Below are positions 55,301 through 64,000 of a DNA stretch of 64,000 bases, piece by piece. The notes under the pieces are model-generated. The model did not search any database. It was not told the origin of the DNA and saw nothing but the letters and a program-made list of their open reading frames with translations. Each line of letters opens with the position of its first letter. Within the stretch, counting starts at the first letter, position 1. Position numbers and translations under genes: made by a program. The stretch spans positions 8,811,001 through 8,875,000 of the forward strand of contig NC_091123.1 of assembly GCF_040183065.1 (NCBI RefSeq), given 5' to 3'. Source of the stretch: Periplaneta americana (Eukaryota > Arthropoda > Insecta > Blattodea > Blattidae).

Positions 55301-58300
55301 GATAATGGAGTAGGCTGGCCAGTTCCTTTCCCCCTCCATTGCATATATCGCTGACTACTAAAATATTACACTAATCAGACTTCAGATGCATACAAACAAT
55401 TGTTTTTCCTCTGACACATGTCGTTAAGTGAGATGTAACTTTCTGCCTGATAATAGATGTATCAGCCAGAACCTCAGTCAGAGGTAATAACTGATATATA
55501 TTATTATATTCAATTTAAAGGAAAAATCATTAATAATACAAGACATAATTGCGTTAAATTTATTTTACTCTCAGTCACATTCATAATCCCTATAAAGAAG
55601 AACCAATCCCTTAAAAATCTAAAGAACACAATACCAACAGAAAACATAAACGTTTCACGCAATTAGGCCTACAGGGTTCCTGTGAATCCCCATCACTTTT
55701 TTATTTACTTTTGAACTTCCCTTCTTGCAGACTTTGGAAGGAATTGAAATTAAACTTCAGGCAGTAGGAATCACACAAGATGAAGATCTGCTGGAGAGTT
55801 TAAATGGTTTGCTGCAGGTACGTTAATTTCTGAAAGATAGACTATTATATAGTTGTCTGTTTAACTACTATTTAAGCAAAGAGACTGTCCATTTTCGATG
55901 TGTAGATGGGTGATAATAAGGAGAATGTCATTCCATTCATCTACTGGTAATTAAGTTTTCAGACGTGTCTTTCAGTTTTGATTTCATTCTTTAGTTCTGA
56001 CTGTAAATTTTGAATATGGATTTTTGGTTGTTTCTAAGGAAAGGTCGCTCTCCATTGTTCACCTGTAATCTGTAACCAAAATATTGAAATCTTGTTGTCT
56101 TGGAAATAATGTGAATAAACGAAATGAAGTCGATGCCATCTTCATTAGAGGGTTATTGGTCACAGCTTATTGTTGTGTTGCGTTTATATACCAACTCAAA
56201 TCTGCTTTCATAGTCTGGTGGTTTGGCTTGGCAGAATGCCTTTTAGGAACAAGACGTGGATAATTCTGACAGTAGGCTACAGCAGCGCCACCTAGACTCA
56301 CCACTAGTCACTGGGCCATACCGAGTCAAGTCAAACAAAAGAGAATCGAAATGTTGCTAGTAAAATGCATGACTATATTGTGTAAAATTCTCTGAACTGG
56401 TCAAGTGCAAGTTTTACGCAGTATAACAGGGAATTTTCAATGCACTAAAAGAAAATGCACATTTTTGAAAATATCATAACACATTATCACAGCAAAATGA
56501 AGTAGAAAATATGATGTGGTCCAGGCAATATCGTTGAAATTGACTAATTTGAGAAACAAAAATGTTATATCAAAAGGATAATGGACTAACATTCACTTGT
56601 GTCATTTTTGCGCCAAGCACTTGCCATTAATATATCCCCTCACCAAACCCTTATCTAACCTTGGGTCTACTTATTAATAAATCCCCTCACCAAACTCTAT
56701 CTAACCTTAGTCTATTTGTGATTAATATATCCCCTCACCAAACCACATCTAAGCTTGGGTCTACTTGTCATTAATAAATCCCCTCACCAAACTCTATCTA
56801 ACCTTAACACTAACATTGCGTCTAATTTACACTAATATATCTCTTCTTCAAATTCTACCTAAACTTGTTGTAAGTAGTGGCGCTACCTCTCATACTTATA
56901 AGAATGATGGAGGGAGAGAGAAAAAAACAAATTTCTACTTGCAACGATGCCATAAGTAAACATCATGCTCATATGTTAGCAACATTGTATACTTAGTTAC
57001 AACTGGCTCTCATCATAAACATACGGTTGAAAGCTGCTGTACCTAATTCTCCATTTCAGCAGCCTTTTTTATTGGGTTGACAAAATGTGAAAGTTATATA
57101 GTAGATTTAAATATATTCAGAGGTGTTTAGGAATGATAGTACCAATTTTTATTTTACCTGTTTAAACTTGCTGCCTATTTTAAAAATAAGTGCCTGTTTT
57201 GCCTTTTTAAATAAATTTAACGTTTATTTATTTACTATTTCAAGTTATTTTAATGATCAGCATTTTATTGCCTTCAATTGACCCTTTTCATATGCGAGTT
57301 TAATGTTGCCTATCCTACAATTGCAACACTTACCAGAACTTATTTCATTATACTGTACAAATGGAATTGCTAATACACTTAAAATCTCCCCCTGCTTACC
57401 CAAATTCCATTAGTGAAAAGTGCAGACTGTAATGTCTCTAAATGAGGGTTTGGAATTGAACGAGTTACATCAGCTGCTTGTTTATGTGGATGACGTGAAT
57501 ATGTTGTTGTTGTTGTTATCTAATGGCGAGACATAAGGATTCAATCCATGACTCTTCTGGCATTCAACAGTTCATAGCATAAATACACGTCAAAAAATGA
57601 CTTTCATACAAGAAGGAGTGCGTTATATGGCAGTAAACATTTTTAATAGCCTCCCTATCGATATAAAAAATGAAACTCAAAACATAAAATTATTTAAGGC
57701 CAAATTAAAGAAGTACCTAATTTCTCACGCCTTCTATTCGGTAGGTGAATTCATGACATTCAATAACACTTCATGAAATTGATACAAAAACTTTGTGTTG
57801 TACTAGTAGACTATATTGTAAATCTCGTCTATATATATTTCATCTAGACTGTGACTATAAATTAAGATTTTATAATAGTATTAAGTTTTTTGACTTGTTC
57901 CATATTCTAGCTGTAAGCATGTATGAATACCATGGAATGTTAATAAATACAATACAATACAATTCCAGTACAGTTTTGAGAGGTTCTTCGTCTTTGATGT
58001 GAATATGTTAGGAAAAAATCCATGAACTATTAGGGAAAACACGGGAGTTTTACTTGAAGCAAGTAAAGAAGTAGGTTTAGAAGTAAATCCCGAAAAGACA
58101 AAGAGTATGACTATGTGGTGTGACCAGAACTTAGTACGAAATGGAAATATAAAAATTGGAAATTTGTTGTTTGGAAAGATGGAAAAATTCAAATATCTCG
58201 AAATAACAGCACTCAGCAGGAAATTAAACACAGAATAAATATGGGAAATGCCTGTTATTATTCGGTTGAGAAGCTTTCGTCATCCAATCTGCTCTCAAAA

Positions 58301-61300
58301 AACCTGAAAGTTAGAGTTTATTATGAAATAGTTATATTAACGGTTCCATATAGTTATGAACTTGGACTCTCACTTTGAGATACGAACAAAGACTAAAGGT
58401 GTTTGAGAATAAGGAAAATATTTGGGACTAAGAGGGATGAAGTTACAGGAGAATGAAGAAAGTTACACAACGTAGAATTGCACGCATTGTATTCTTCACC
58501 TGACATAATTAGGAACATTAAATCCAGACATTTGAGATGGGTATGGCATGTAGCACATATGGGCACTGGTGGTGATTCCGAGAACTTCTCAAACAACCCT
58601 CGTATGTAGATCATTGAATGAAAGAAAATTGAAAACACTAGGACAATTTTTACATATAATAAAAAAGAAAATGGGAAGAGGAAACTAAGTTATAAACATA
58701 TGTATAAGGACTAGTTATGTAAGGGGAAAGAGAGAGAGCCCTAGTTTTCAATGGTTTCTGTAGGATTTAATTTTTTAAATTATTTTTCTTGATGAATTTA
58801 CAGATAATCAATTATTAACTAGGTTTTAGAATATATAAAATTTCCAGTTTACTTCTGAAAAATAGATGCTGTAGATCCTTCTGATGAAATTAAATTTGTA
58901 TCCCTGAAGGCCTTACAGTTTAAATATTCCATTTACAAAACATTATGTACACGAACTAGTTGCCAAGGGTTGAATATCAAGTACGGTATATGTTTTTAAC
59001 AGTTTCCTCCTTCCTCCCACTTGCCACTCAAGTTGATACCATTGCGAACAAGCTGATCATGGGAGAAACGACTATGCCTATGATGTTAGTGTATTGTGCA
59101 ACATAAAAAATTGACTTAACTTGTATATATTTCTTAAGACGTAATTTAATTTTCAAATGCAAAAATTTGTAAAGAGCTTCATCTTATATTCGGGTAAATA
59201 TGGTATATATTCCACTCTGTCTATTCAGTTCTATCTATTCTATATATCTATTTTCTCTAATCTACCCATTCTATCTACCTGTTGTTTTACTGTGAAATAT
59301 TCCTCCAGGTTTGCATAGAGCTGCTGAACTGCACTGACTGTGCTCTGCAGTACATACTGACAGTTGGAAAGGTGGAAGCAGCTCTAGTTCCAAGCTTGCC
59401 AAGAGTGACGGCATCTGTTCTTCTTGAAGCTTTCAAACACTGCAAAGAAAGGTGATCTGCAAACTCTGTATTCTTAAGTTATAGCACATACAGTCGTTCA
59501 CAACACCATACATGTAAAATATGTCGATGTTTGACAGCTGGCATGACAGTAGCATACAGACGGCTAGCAAGTTAAACATTTGCAGAGTACATATGATAAC
59601 ACAGCAGAAAAAGACCTTTGGGGAGGCCGAGACGTATAGTAGATGGGAGGATAATATAAAAATGGATTTGAGAGAGGTGAGTTATGATGGTGGAGACTGG
59701 ATTAATCTTGCTCGGGATAGGGACCGATGGCGGGCTTATGTGAGGTCGGCACTGAACCTTTGGGTTCCTTAAAAGCCATTTGTAAGTTGTAAGTAAACAA
59801 AATATGAGACTTGATCTAAAAGACCTAATTTGAGAGGTTGAGATTCAATATTTGAACGTACAAATTTGACTTCGACAACTTCTTCAAAGCTCAATATCTG
59901 TTAAGAATGGTTAAGCTATCGCCATAGCTGAGGTAGTAGCAAATTTAACTCGTGATTGGAAGCTATGCTTGGGCTAATTACGTGGTTGAGTTTTTTTATC
60001 AATTTTCCAGAACTGTACACCAAATTCTGAACACCACTGTTTAATACACTGCATCATCTTATCATTAACTAACTGTAGTTCGACTCAAATGTGAAATAAC
60101 TTTTCAGTGAGAATCTGTATGGGGCAACCTTCCAGTCTCTGGGTGCAGTCCTGACGCTGCTGTTTCAGAAGAGTCGTGACTTACAGTCGCACTTCCTGGA
60201 AGTGGTTTCAGAGAATCTGCAGTTCAAGTGCACATATGAAGACGAGTTGGTTCTGCTTACTGACAGTGAGTGGTTGAAACTGAACTGTGATTTGAATTTG
60301 ATTAGACATCTTTGATCTCTGAGCAGTTCTTTGCCCTGCAAAGCCGATGTTATGAATTTAATTTTTTTCCTCCTAAATCCAGCTTTTCAAAATTCAGTTT
60401 AGCTGGAAAAAATTATCATTCTTGTTTAGTGGAAATTCCTTCCCTTAGCAGGAGAGAACATATTGGAGTAGGCCAAAATCATTAGTAGTTTAAAAACTGT
60501 ATTAATGTAAGTGTATCCGATACTGCAGTCAGATGTGAGTTCCAATTCTCCTTGCACTAATTATGTAGTTAAGTTTTTTCTAACGTTTTCACCAACATGA
60601 GATTAATGATAGTTAATCCCATGGCATATCATTGGGACTCATCTTCCCAAAATGCCCACTAATTTCACCACCACTAAATAACCTTACAAGTGATACAATG
60701 TCATTAAATAACAGATTAAAAAAAATTATTTCAGTACAATGGCAACAGGTTGGGGGAATCATAAGAATAATTATTTGTTAAAAAACCTGAATTAATAGTA
60801 CATATAAAACTATTTTTGGCTGTCATAGTGGTTTAGTGGCCTTACTCCCCTGATTTGTAACTTGAGCTGGGCAAGCCCATGGTCCAGGTAATACATGGGA
60901 TTTCTCTGGGAGCTCCCCTGTGACATCCCAACAAATCTCCATCATCTCACCTCATCATGGTTGTAGCATAGATCAGCCTCCTATAGCTCACCCTGGGCAA
61001 TAACTCTTTCGATAAATTGGTCCATACATCTGGCTTCATGTGGGTGAAAGATAAAACAGTCAAGTACCCGCCATTAAGGGGAAAAAAAATTCACTGTTTT
61101 GAAGGAACCATTTGAAAATTTGTGGTAAAAAAAAATACAAGAAAGAACATTTATTACTATTCCTGATTTTATGTACAACTACAACCAAATTAAATGTACT
61201 TAACTAGAACGAATTTAATTTGAGCACTAGATTAGATTATTTTAGATTTTTATCAGTCATAGAAATTACAAGTATTCGTGGCATCGTCAGTACACTGGAA

Positions 61301-63712
61301 TAATTGCATGTAATGCGTAATACAAAAGCAAACTTACATCTAAATTGCATGCGTAACATTTAGGCGACCTCCAGAATACCCGATATTTTTGTGAAAACAA
61401 AGCAGATTCATTTATTTCATGTATTATTTCCCTCTTTGGAGTGTCTCTAATTCATAGATTTTATTGGGAACCTGAAACATTAAGAAGGACAGTATAAAGA
61501 AGTAATGAATGTTAATTGATTACTGAGTCTTTAAATTTAAATATTCATTTGTACAAAATGACACATATGTTAATACTATGTCCATTACATTTTATTTGAA
61601 TTTTTTTTCTGTTGAGCTCTTTAATGTCTTCTGGCAGTTTATTATATAGATTATTATGGCGTCTTGAAATTAAAACACGTATTAACTATATATTAGTTTT
61701 TAATCGCAGGTCACAGAAATAAACCTAGCTTATTTTTAATAGAAATCGTGGGACTTTAAGTGCCATCTAGAGACATTGACAGAAAATCACTTTGCATCAT
61801 TGCTTGAGACTTGTTATGGAATTACTGAATATAAACTTTACCCTTAGAAAACTTATGTAAAGGGCTTTGTGACTTTGTGGGCTATCAGAAGAGGCCACGC
61901 TAAATCTTTGAATGTGATATAATCCCAGAAAACAATTGTTCGATATCACAGTCCAGGGCAGAAAATAGAGGGACTTCGTCTAATGTGGGAAAGGTTTTAA
62001 TTAGAAGAAAGGAGACTGCCAAAATCAGATATTTTTAGATTTATAGCATGATTTTCATTGAATGATAGAATTATTTAAGAATGAAGTCTTGGCAGAATTG
62101 AAACATGCAGAATATCATACGAGCACTAAGGCATGTCAGAATAGCTGGAGGGAATATGTAGAACAGCATAATTATAATCCTCATGGAAGAAAATCCTTGG
62201 GAAGATCCAAAGAGAGATGACAGTATCAGTTTTGAAGTTGCAAAGACTTAAACATCATGCACCAGTTATAATGAAAAAGTAAATGAATACATAAATGTTA
62301 GCAGGAAAGTCTTACTGCTATCATTATGTTTTACAAGCACGAGTTGGTAAACACAACATTTGTACTTTGTTGTTACAAGTGCAGACCCGAGTTACTGTGT
62401 TTGTTTAGTTGTGGACACGTTGGGGCGGATTGGCATGCTGGTGGTGGGGCTGGATGTGAAGACCATGGCCGAGCAGTGGAAAGGCTACGCCCGCCTTGCT
62501 TTCCAGTATGTTGATCACTTGAAGCCCCGACTTGACTTGGTAGCACCCCTCCAGTTTCTGGCCTCAGACATCTCTCAGAACCTGGAGAAGATTGTAGAAA
62601 TGGTGAGTGTAACTGTTAGGCATCATCTGTATATTTGTAAACTGAGGTTTTGAGTTTTGACCTACACTTCATTTGTGGAGGTTACAAACAAAACCGGTCA
62701 TTTCCACTGAAAACAGAATACGAATTTTTTACGGTTTTGGTATGTTTAGAGAGGCATCTTTCTGAATATGTTACTGTTTTAGTAGTGTCCATGTATTATA
62801 CTGTAGAATAAATGTACACGGAGTCCAAAATATGCTGCACCATAGGACAGATCATATTATATGTTTTATGTATGGTTGGACTGTAACTTTTCCTGTTGAA
62901 TTGATCTCAGACCTAGATCATATATGTAACAGATATGTCGGGCTTATAGGCTTTGAGTTAACAACTTTTGTCAGGTTTACTACTCTGCCATCTAGTTGTT
63001 ACATAAGGAGTCACGTCATAATTCCCATTTGAATTGCATTAGCGACTGTGCTGCCATCTCGTGTTTGTTTACGGCAGACGGGTGGCGATCCCGGCGGTTG
63101 TTCTCTTCAAAGTGCTGCCGATTTTAACGTAGCGAGGAGTTATCTGTTACATATATGATCTAGGATCTCAGAGATCCTGTTGATTGGGCTCCACGCATGC
63201 TCACTAGAATCCCCTGGAATTTACTTTTTGGGAATATTAAGTCACGGATCTACAGTGTCAAGATTGGAGACCTGAAATATTTATGCCAAAGGATCGAGAA
63301 TGAGTGTCATGTCATATCACATTGCTTTGTGACCCATGTTTTAAACAACATGCGATTTTCCTCCAGACATCTATGGAGCTTTGTGGAGCACATATTGAAC
63401 ATATACTGTGATTAGCTCTATGATGCGAAACTTTTTGGGCACCTTGTACTAAACCAAGCATTAGCCACTAATTTTCCAATGTTACTGTAGATGTAAAAAG
63501 TTCCCTTGCTGACATTAGTAAATATGGCTGCAGGATCTCGTGGTTATCAGTAATTCCTGTTGACAGGATCCACCCGACATGAAGTTTGTGACTCGGACAG
63601 TCAAAGTTGGGAGCTTCACATTGAAGATCATAATCAAGCTCTGTGACCAGTACAATGGCTACTTGGGGGCCTGTCACCATGAACTTTTGTACATGCTTCT
63701 CACAATCTACAG
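52265..63712 (+). CDS. FIRRM: FIRRM (C1orf112) homolog, DUF4487-type, 5' part in seven exons
   Basis: Known role of the family: partner of the AAA ATPase FIGNL1, controlling RAD51 in recombination and mitosis. Exons: 52265-52396, 52510-52641, 55731-55817, 59309-59451, 60108-60265, 62409-62602, 63567-63712; all GT-AG and frame-keeping, and the gene continues past the window. Match to human C1orf112 from memory, in order: LSEWTTKEVEENLTDILPTL with the LSSWPEELCRRELPSVLPRL region; LLQHVLPSTEQLF with FSQVLPKTVKLF; HCKERSENLYGATFQSL with HCKNSESVYSGCLHLV; TMAEQWKGYARLAFQYVDHL with the ANTWKFIIKQSLKHQSIIKS region. About 320 residues of the N-terminal helical-repeat half are visible. Identity is low, but spacing and order agree. 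The start is the ATG at 52265, about 11 residues before the first conserved block. Confidence 0.78.
52510..52641 (+). CDS. FIRRM: FIRRM exon 2
   Basis: 44 codons, GQKSMSIQAVQALLSKCLPC to EQLFNE. Intron 1 is only 113 bp. Donor gtaatt at 52642. Confidence 0.78.
52982..54372 (-). mobile_element. LINE with RNase H, second copy, 5'-truncated, in FIRRM intron 2
   Basis: Near-identical (about 96-97% by eye) to 29990-31588. Flanked by CTCACGTAACATG (52969-52981) and CTCACGAAACATG (54373-54385). RNase H is intact (DGEIIAI, LSDSKAA, GNENADALAKKG) in the frame 53133-53747; the reverse-transcriptase end lies at 53910-54372 in another frame. Starts about 210 bp later in the element than the first copy. 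Confidence 0.92.
54560..55240 (-). mobile_element. Second LINE family, C-terminal reverse-transcriptase part, minus strand
   Basis: Minus strand reads VDSFKYLGCTISSNMSCCQE, then AKEVFNRKMSIF, SVALYGAETRTFRRSEEKRL and MWIWRRMEHVKWTYIIRKQA. This is the FKYLG / WRR wording of a common insect LINE. The 3' tail is (ATCA)n at 54561-54580. Broken frames. Confidence 0.82.
55241..55730. other. FIRRM intron 2, right part
   Basis: Nothing recognised. Confidence 0.5.
55731..55817 (+). CDS. FIRRM: FIRRM exon 3
   Basis: 29 codons, TLEGIEIKLQAVGITQDEDL, then LESLNGLLQ. Acceptor ccttcttgcag, donor gtacgt. Confidence 0.85.
55818..56623. other. FIRRM intron 3, left part
   Basis: Nothing recognised. Confidence 0.5.
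56624..56870. repeat. Minisatellite, about 48 bp x 4-5, in FIRRM intron 3
   Basis: Units of the form attaatatatcccctcacca followed by aactctatctaaccttgggt and ctacttgt. Cores at about 56634, 56681, 56729 and 56779, with a fifth degenerate unit near 56836. Confidence 0.9.
56871..57414. other. FIRRM intron 3, middle
   Basis: Nothing recognised. Confidence 0.5.
57415..58640 (+). mobile_element. LINE reverse-transcriptase relic, split by a nested LINE
   Basis: Reads LNEGLELNELHQLLVYVDDV up to 57505 (YADD-type active site as YVDD). After a nested insertion it resumes at 57999 with NMLGKNP, then LEASKEVGLEVNPEKTKSMT and KIGNLLFGKMEKFKYL. Later pieces include LSSNLLSKNLKVRVYYEIVI and SPDIIRNIKSRHLRWVWHVA, to about 58600. 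Frame breaks in the second half. Confidence 0.85.
57506..57998 (+). mobile_element. CR1/Jockey-like LINE 3' end nested in the LINE relic
   Basis: Encodes FIQEGVRYMAVNIFNSLPID and YLISHAFYSVGEF, ends with an (AATAC)n tail near 57945-57962. Flanked by GTGAATATGTT at 57495-57505 and 57999-58009. A short piece at 57506-57580 with (TTG)n is unassigned. Confidence 0.8.
58641..59308. other. FIRRM intron 3, right part
   Basis: Nothing recognised. Confidence 0.5.
59309..59451 (+). CDS. FIRRM: FIRRM exon 4
   Basis: VCIELLNCTDCALQYILTVG to LLEAFKHCKE plus two bases of a Ser codon. Acceptor attcctccag, donor gtgatc. Confidence 0.88.
59600..59800 (+). mobile_element. LINE C-terminal end in FIRRM intron 4
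   Basis: Reads SRWEDNIKMDLREVSYDGGD and WINLARDRDRWRAYVRSALN, then LWVP-stop at 59772, the C-terminus of the same LINE family as 57415-58640, with a gtaagt-type tail. A frame change precedes SRWED (RPLGRPRR lies in the other frame). Confidence 0.85.
59925..60070 (+). repeat. Degenerate SINE-like unit
   Basis: ccatagctgaggtagtagca head, then cttgggctaattacgtggtt as in the 21008 unit (cttgggctaattaccagact). Confidence 0.5.
60108..60265 (+). CDS. FIRRM: FIRRM exon 5
   Basis: ENLYGATFQSLGAVLTLLFQ to DELVLLTD, ends in phase 1. Acceptor cttttcag, donor gtgagt. Confidence 0.88.
60510..60700 (+). repeat. Degenerate SINE-like unit in FIRRM intron 5
   Basis: gcactaattatgtagttaag followed by a T-rich stretch resembles the same SINE body; head not clear. 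Confidence 0.4.
60815..61040 (+). repeat. SINE-like repeat in FIRRM intron 5
   Basis: gtcatagtggtttagtggcc resembles an A-box head; a weak B-box region at 60870-60895; body gggagctcccctgtgacatc. tRNA origin likely but decayed. Confidence 0.5.
61041..62085. other. FIRRM intron 5, remaining part
   Basis: Apart from the LINE scrap at 61595-61690, nothing recognised. Confidence 0.5.
61595..61690 (-). mobile_element. Short LINE C-terminal scrap
   Basis: Minus strand reads SRRHNNLYNKLPEDIKELN, a pattern seen at the C-terminus of CR1/Jockey-like ORFs. Confidence 0.45.
62090..62250 (+). mobile_element. LINE C-terminal relic
   Basis: Reads LAELKHAEYHTSTKACQNSW, then REYVEQHNYNPHGRKSLGRS, like the end of an insect LINE polymerase (WREHVEQM...GRRSLGRPKKRW). 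Ends just upstream of FIRRM exon 6. Confidence 0.65.
62409..62602 (+). CDS. FIRRM: FIRRM exon 6
   Basis: IVDTLGRIGMLVVGLDVKTM to NLEKIVEM. Acceptor ttgtttag, donor gtgagt at 62603. Confidence 0.88.
62817..63446 (+). mobile_element. mariner-type element, internally deleted, in FIRRM intron 6
   Basis: Flanked by TA at 62815-62816 and 63447-63448. Ends cacggagtccaaaatatgct and caaggtgcccaaaaagtttc (reverse complement of right) agree at most positions. Plus strand 63178-63415 reads DWAPRMLTRIPWNLLFGNIK, then SRIYSVKIGDLKYLCQRIEN, the C-terminal end of a DUF4817/DDE_3-class transposase. Split by a MITE. Confidence 0.78.
62912..63164. mobile_element. MITE with 24-bp perfect inverted ends and 8-bp target duplication
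   Basis: 253 bp. Arms 62912-62935 and 63141-63164 are exact inverted repeats beginning CCTAGATCATATATGTAACA. Exact ATCTCAGA at 62904-62911 and 63165-63172. Eight-base duplication suggests hAT- or P-type mobilisation. Confidence 0.9.
63567..63712 (+). CDS. FIRRM: FIRRM exon 7
   Basis: DPPDMKFVTRTVKVGSFTLK to LLYMLLTIY plus two bases, phase 2. Acceptor ctgttgacag, donor gtagga. The next exon is beyond 64000. Confidence 0.85.
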
Positions 63713-64000
63713 GTAGGAACAATTCTGTGGCTCCAAGGCAAAATGTGTTGTGTGATTTCTTGCTGTTTTTCAGCAGCGAGCATTCATAGCACTTTTTTTG
63801 GAGCTATTCTGCATAAATAAAACCGTTACTCTAGTTGCAAACAGCCAACAAACTACACTGATAGCTGTGATTCAGTTCTTCAATAATCAATTGTGAAGAC
63901 TGTGAACCCATGAAGTCCATGCCTGTGATACACAACATTACGAAACATTAGAATGGTTGACTAAATGGTCGAGATTGTGTGAATATTTGTCATCCAGGAG
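63713..64000. other. FIRRM intron 7, left end
   Basis: Nothing recognised before the window ends. Confidence 0.6.

Noticed and set aside
59521-59772. FIRRM exon or small gene
   Set aside because: C-terminal half is a LINE terminus; FIRRM exons 4 and 5 join in frame across it.

Overview
The window looks like insect nuclear DNA: AT-rich, intron-rich and crowded with transposons. Two conserved genes bracket it, both on the + strand. From the style of the LINE, SINE and mariner relics my best guess is a cockroach-like (Blattodea) genome such as Periplaneta. That guess rests on memory of these repeats and cannot be proven here.

Layout. Positions 128-10399 hold the last seven coding exons of protein kinase N (PKN), covering the whole kinase domain and the C-terminal tail. 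Its introns carry a mariner, a Tigger-like element, a split mariner-type transposase relic and LINE pieces. From about 10.7 to 20.8 kb I see no gene, only repeats: a tandem repeat cluster holding a Harbinger-like insertion, a 247-bp MITE and a transposase relic. From 20.8 to 29.5 kb and again from 31.6 to 49.2 kb there is a two-copy arrangement: a shared non-coding block followed by a coiled-coil plus ankyrin-repeat gene, here called CCANK1 (27121-29461) and CCANK2 (46219-49158). The second half is longer because of later insertions (hAT, Tc1, SINEs, foldbacks, LINE relics). Several insertions in one copy have the matching empty site in the other, so their order can be read. Positions 52265-63712 hold the first seven coding exons of a FIRRM (C1orf112, DUF4487-type) homolog, which runs off the right edge. 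Its introns carry LINE, SINE and mariner debris.

How the genes relate. PKN (Rho-effector kinase) and FIRRM (partner of FIGNL1 in recombination control) are unrelated neighbours. The two CCANK genes are paralogs of unknown function: an N-terminal coiled coil built from 14-residue repeats, encoded as a 42-bp minisatellite, spliced to five ankyrin repeats. CCANK2 has fewer repeats, has lost the ancestral splice donor, and differs sharply from CCANK1 in one 14-codon block.

Most notable non-gene structures: a near-perfect 83-bp-arm hairpin at 42895-43064; a 746-bp DNA element with a 7-bp target duplication at 39830-40575; a MITE with 8-bp target duplication nested inside a mariner-type element in FIRRM intron 6; and the paired filled and empty insertion sites of the duplicated block. 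No rRNA, true tRNA, CRISPR or retroviral sequence was recognised.
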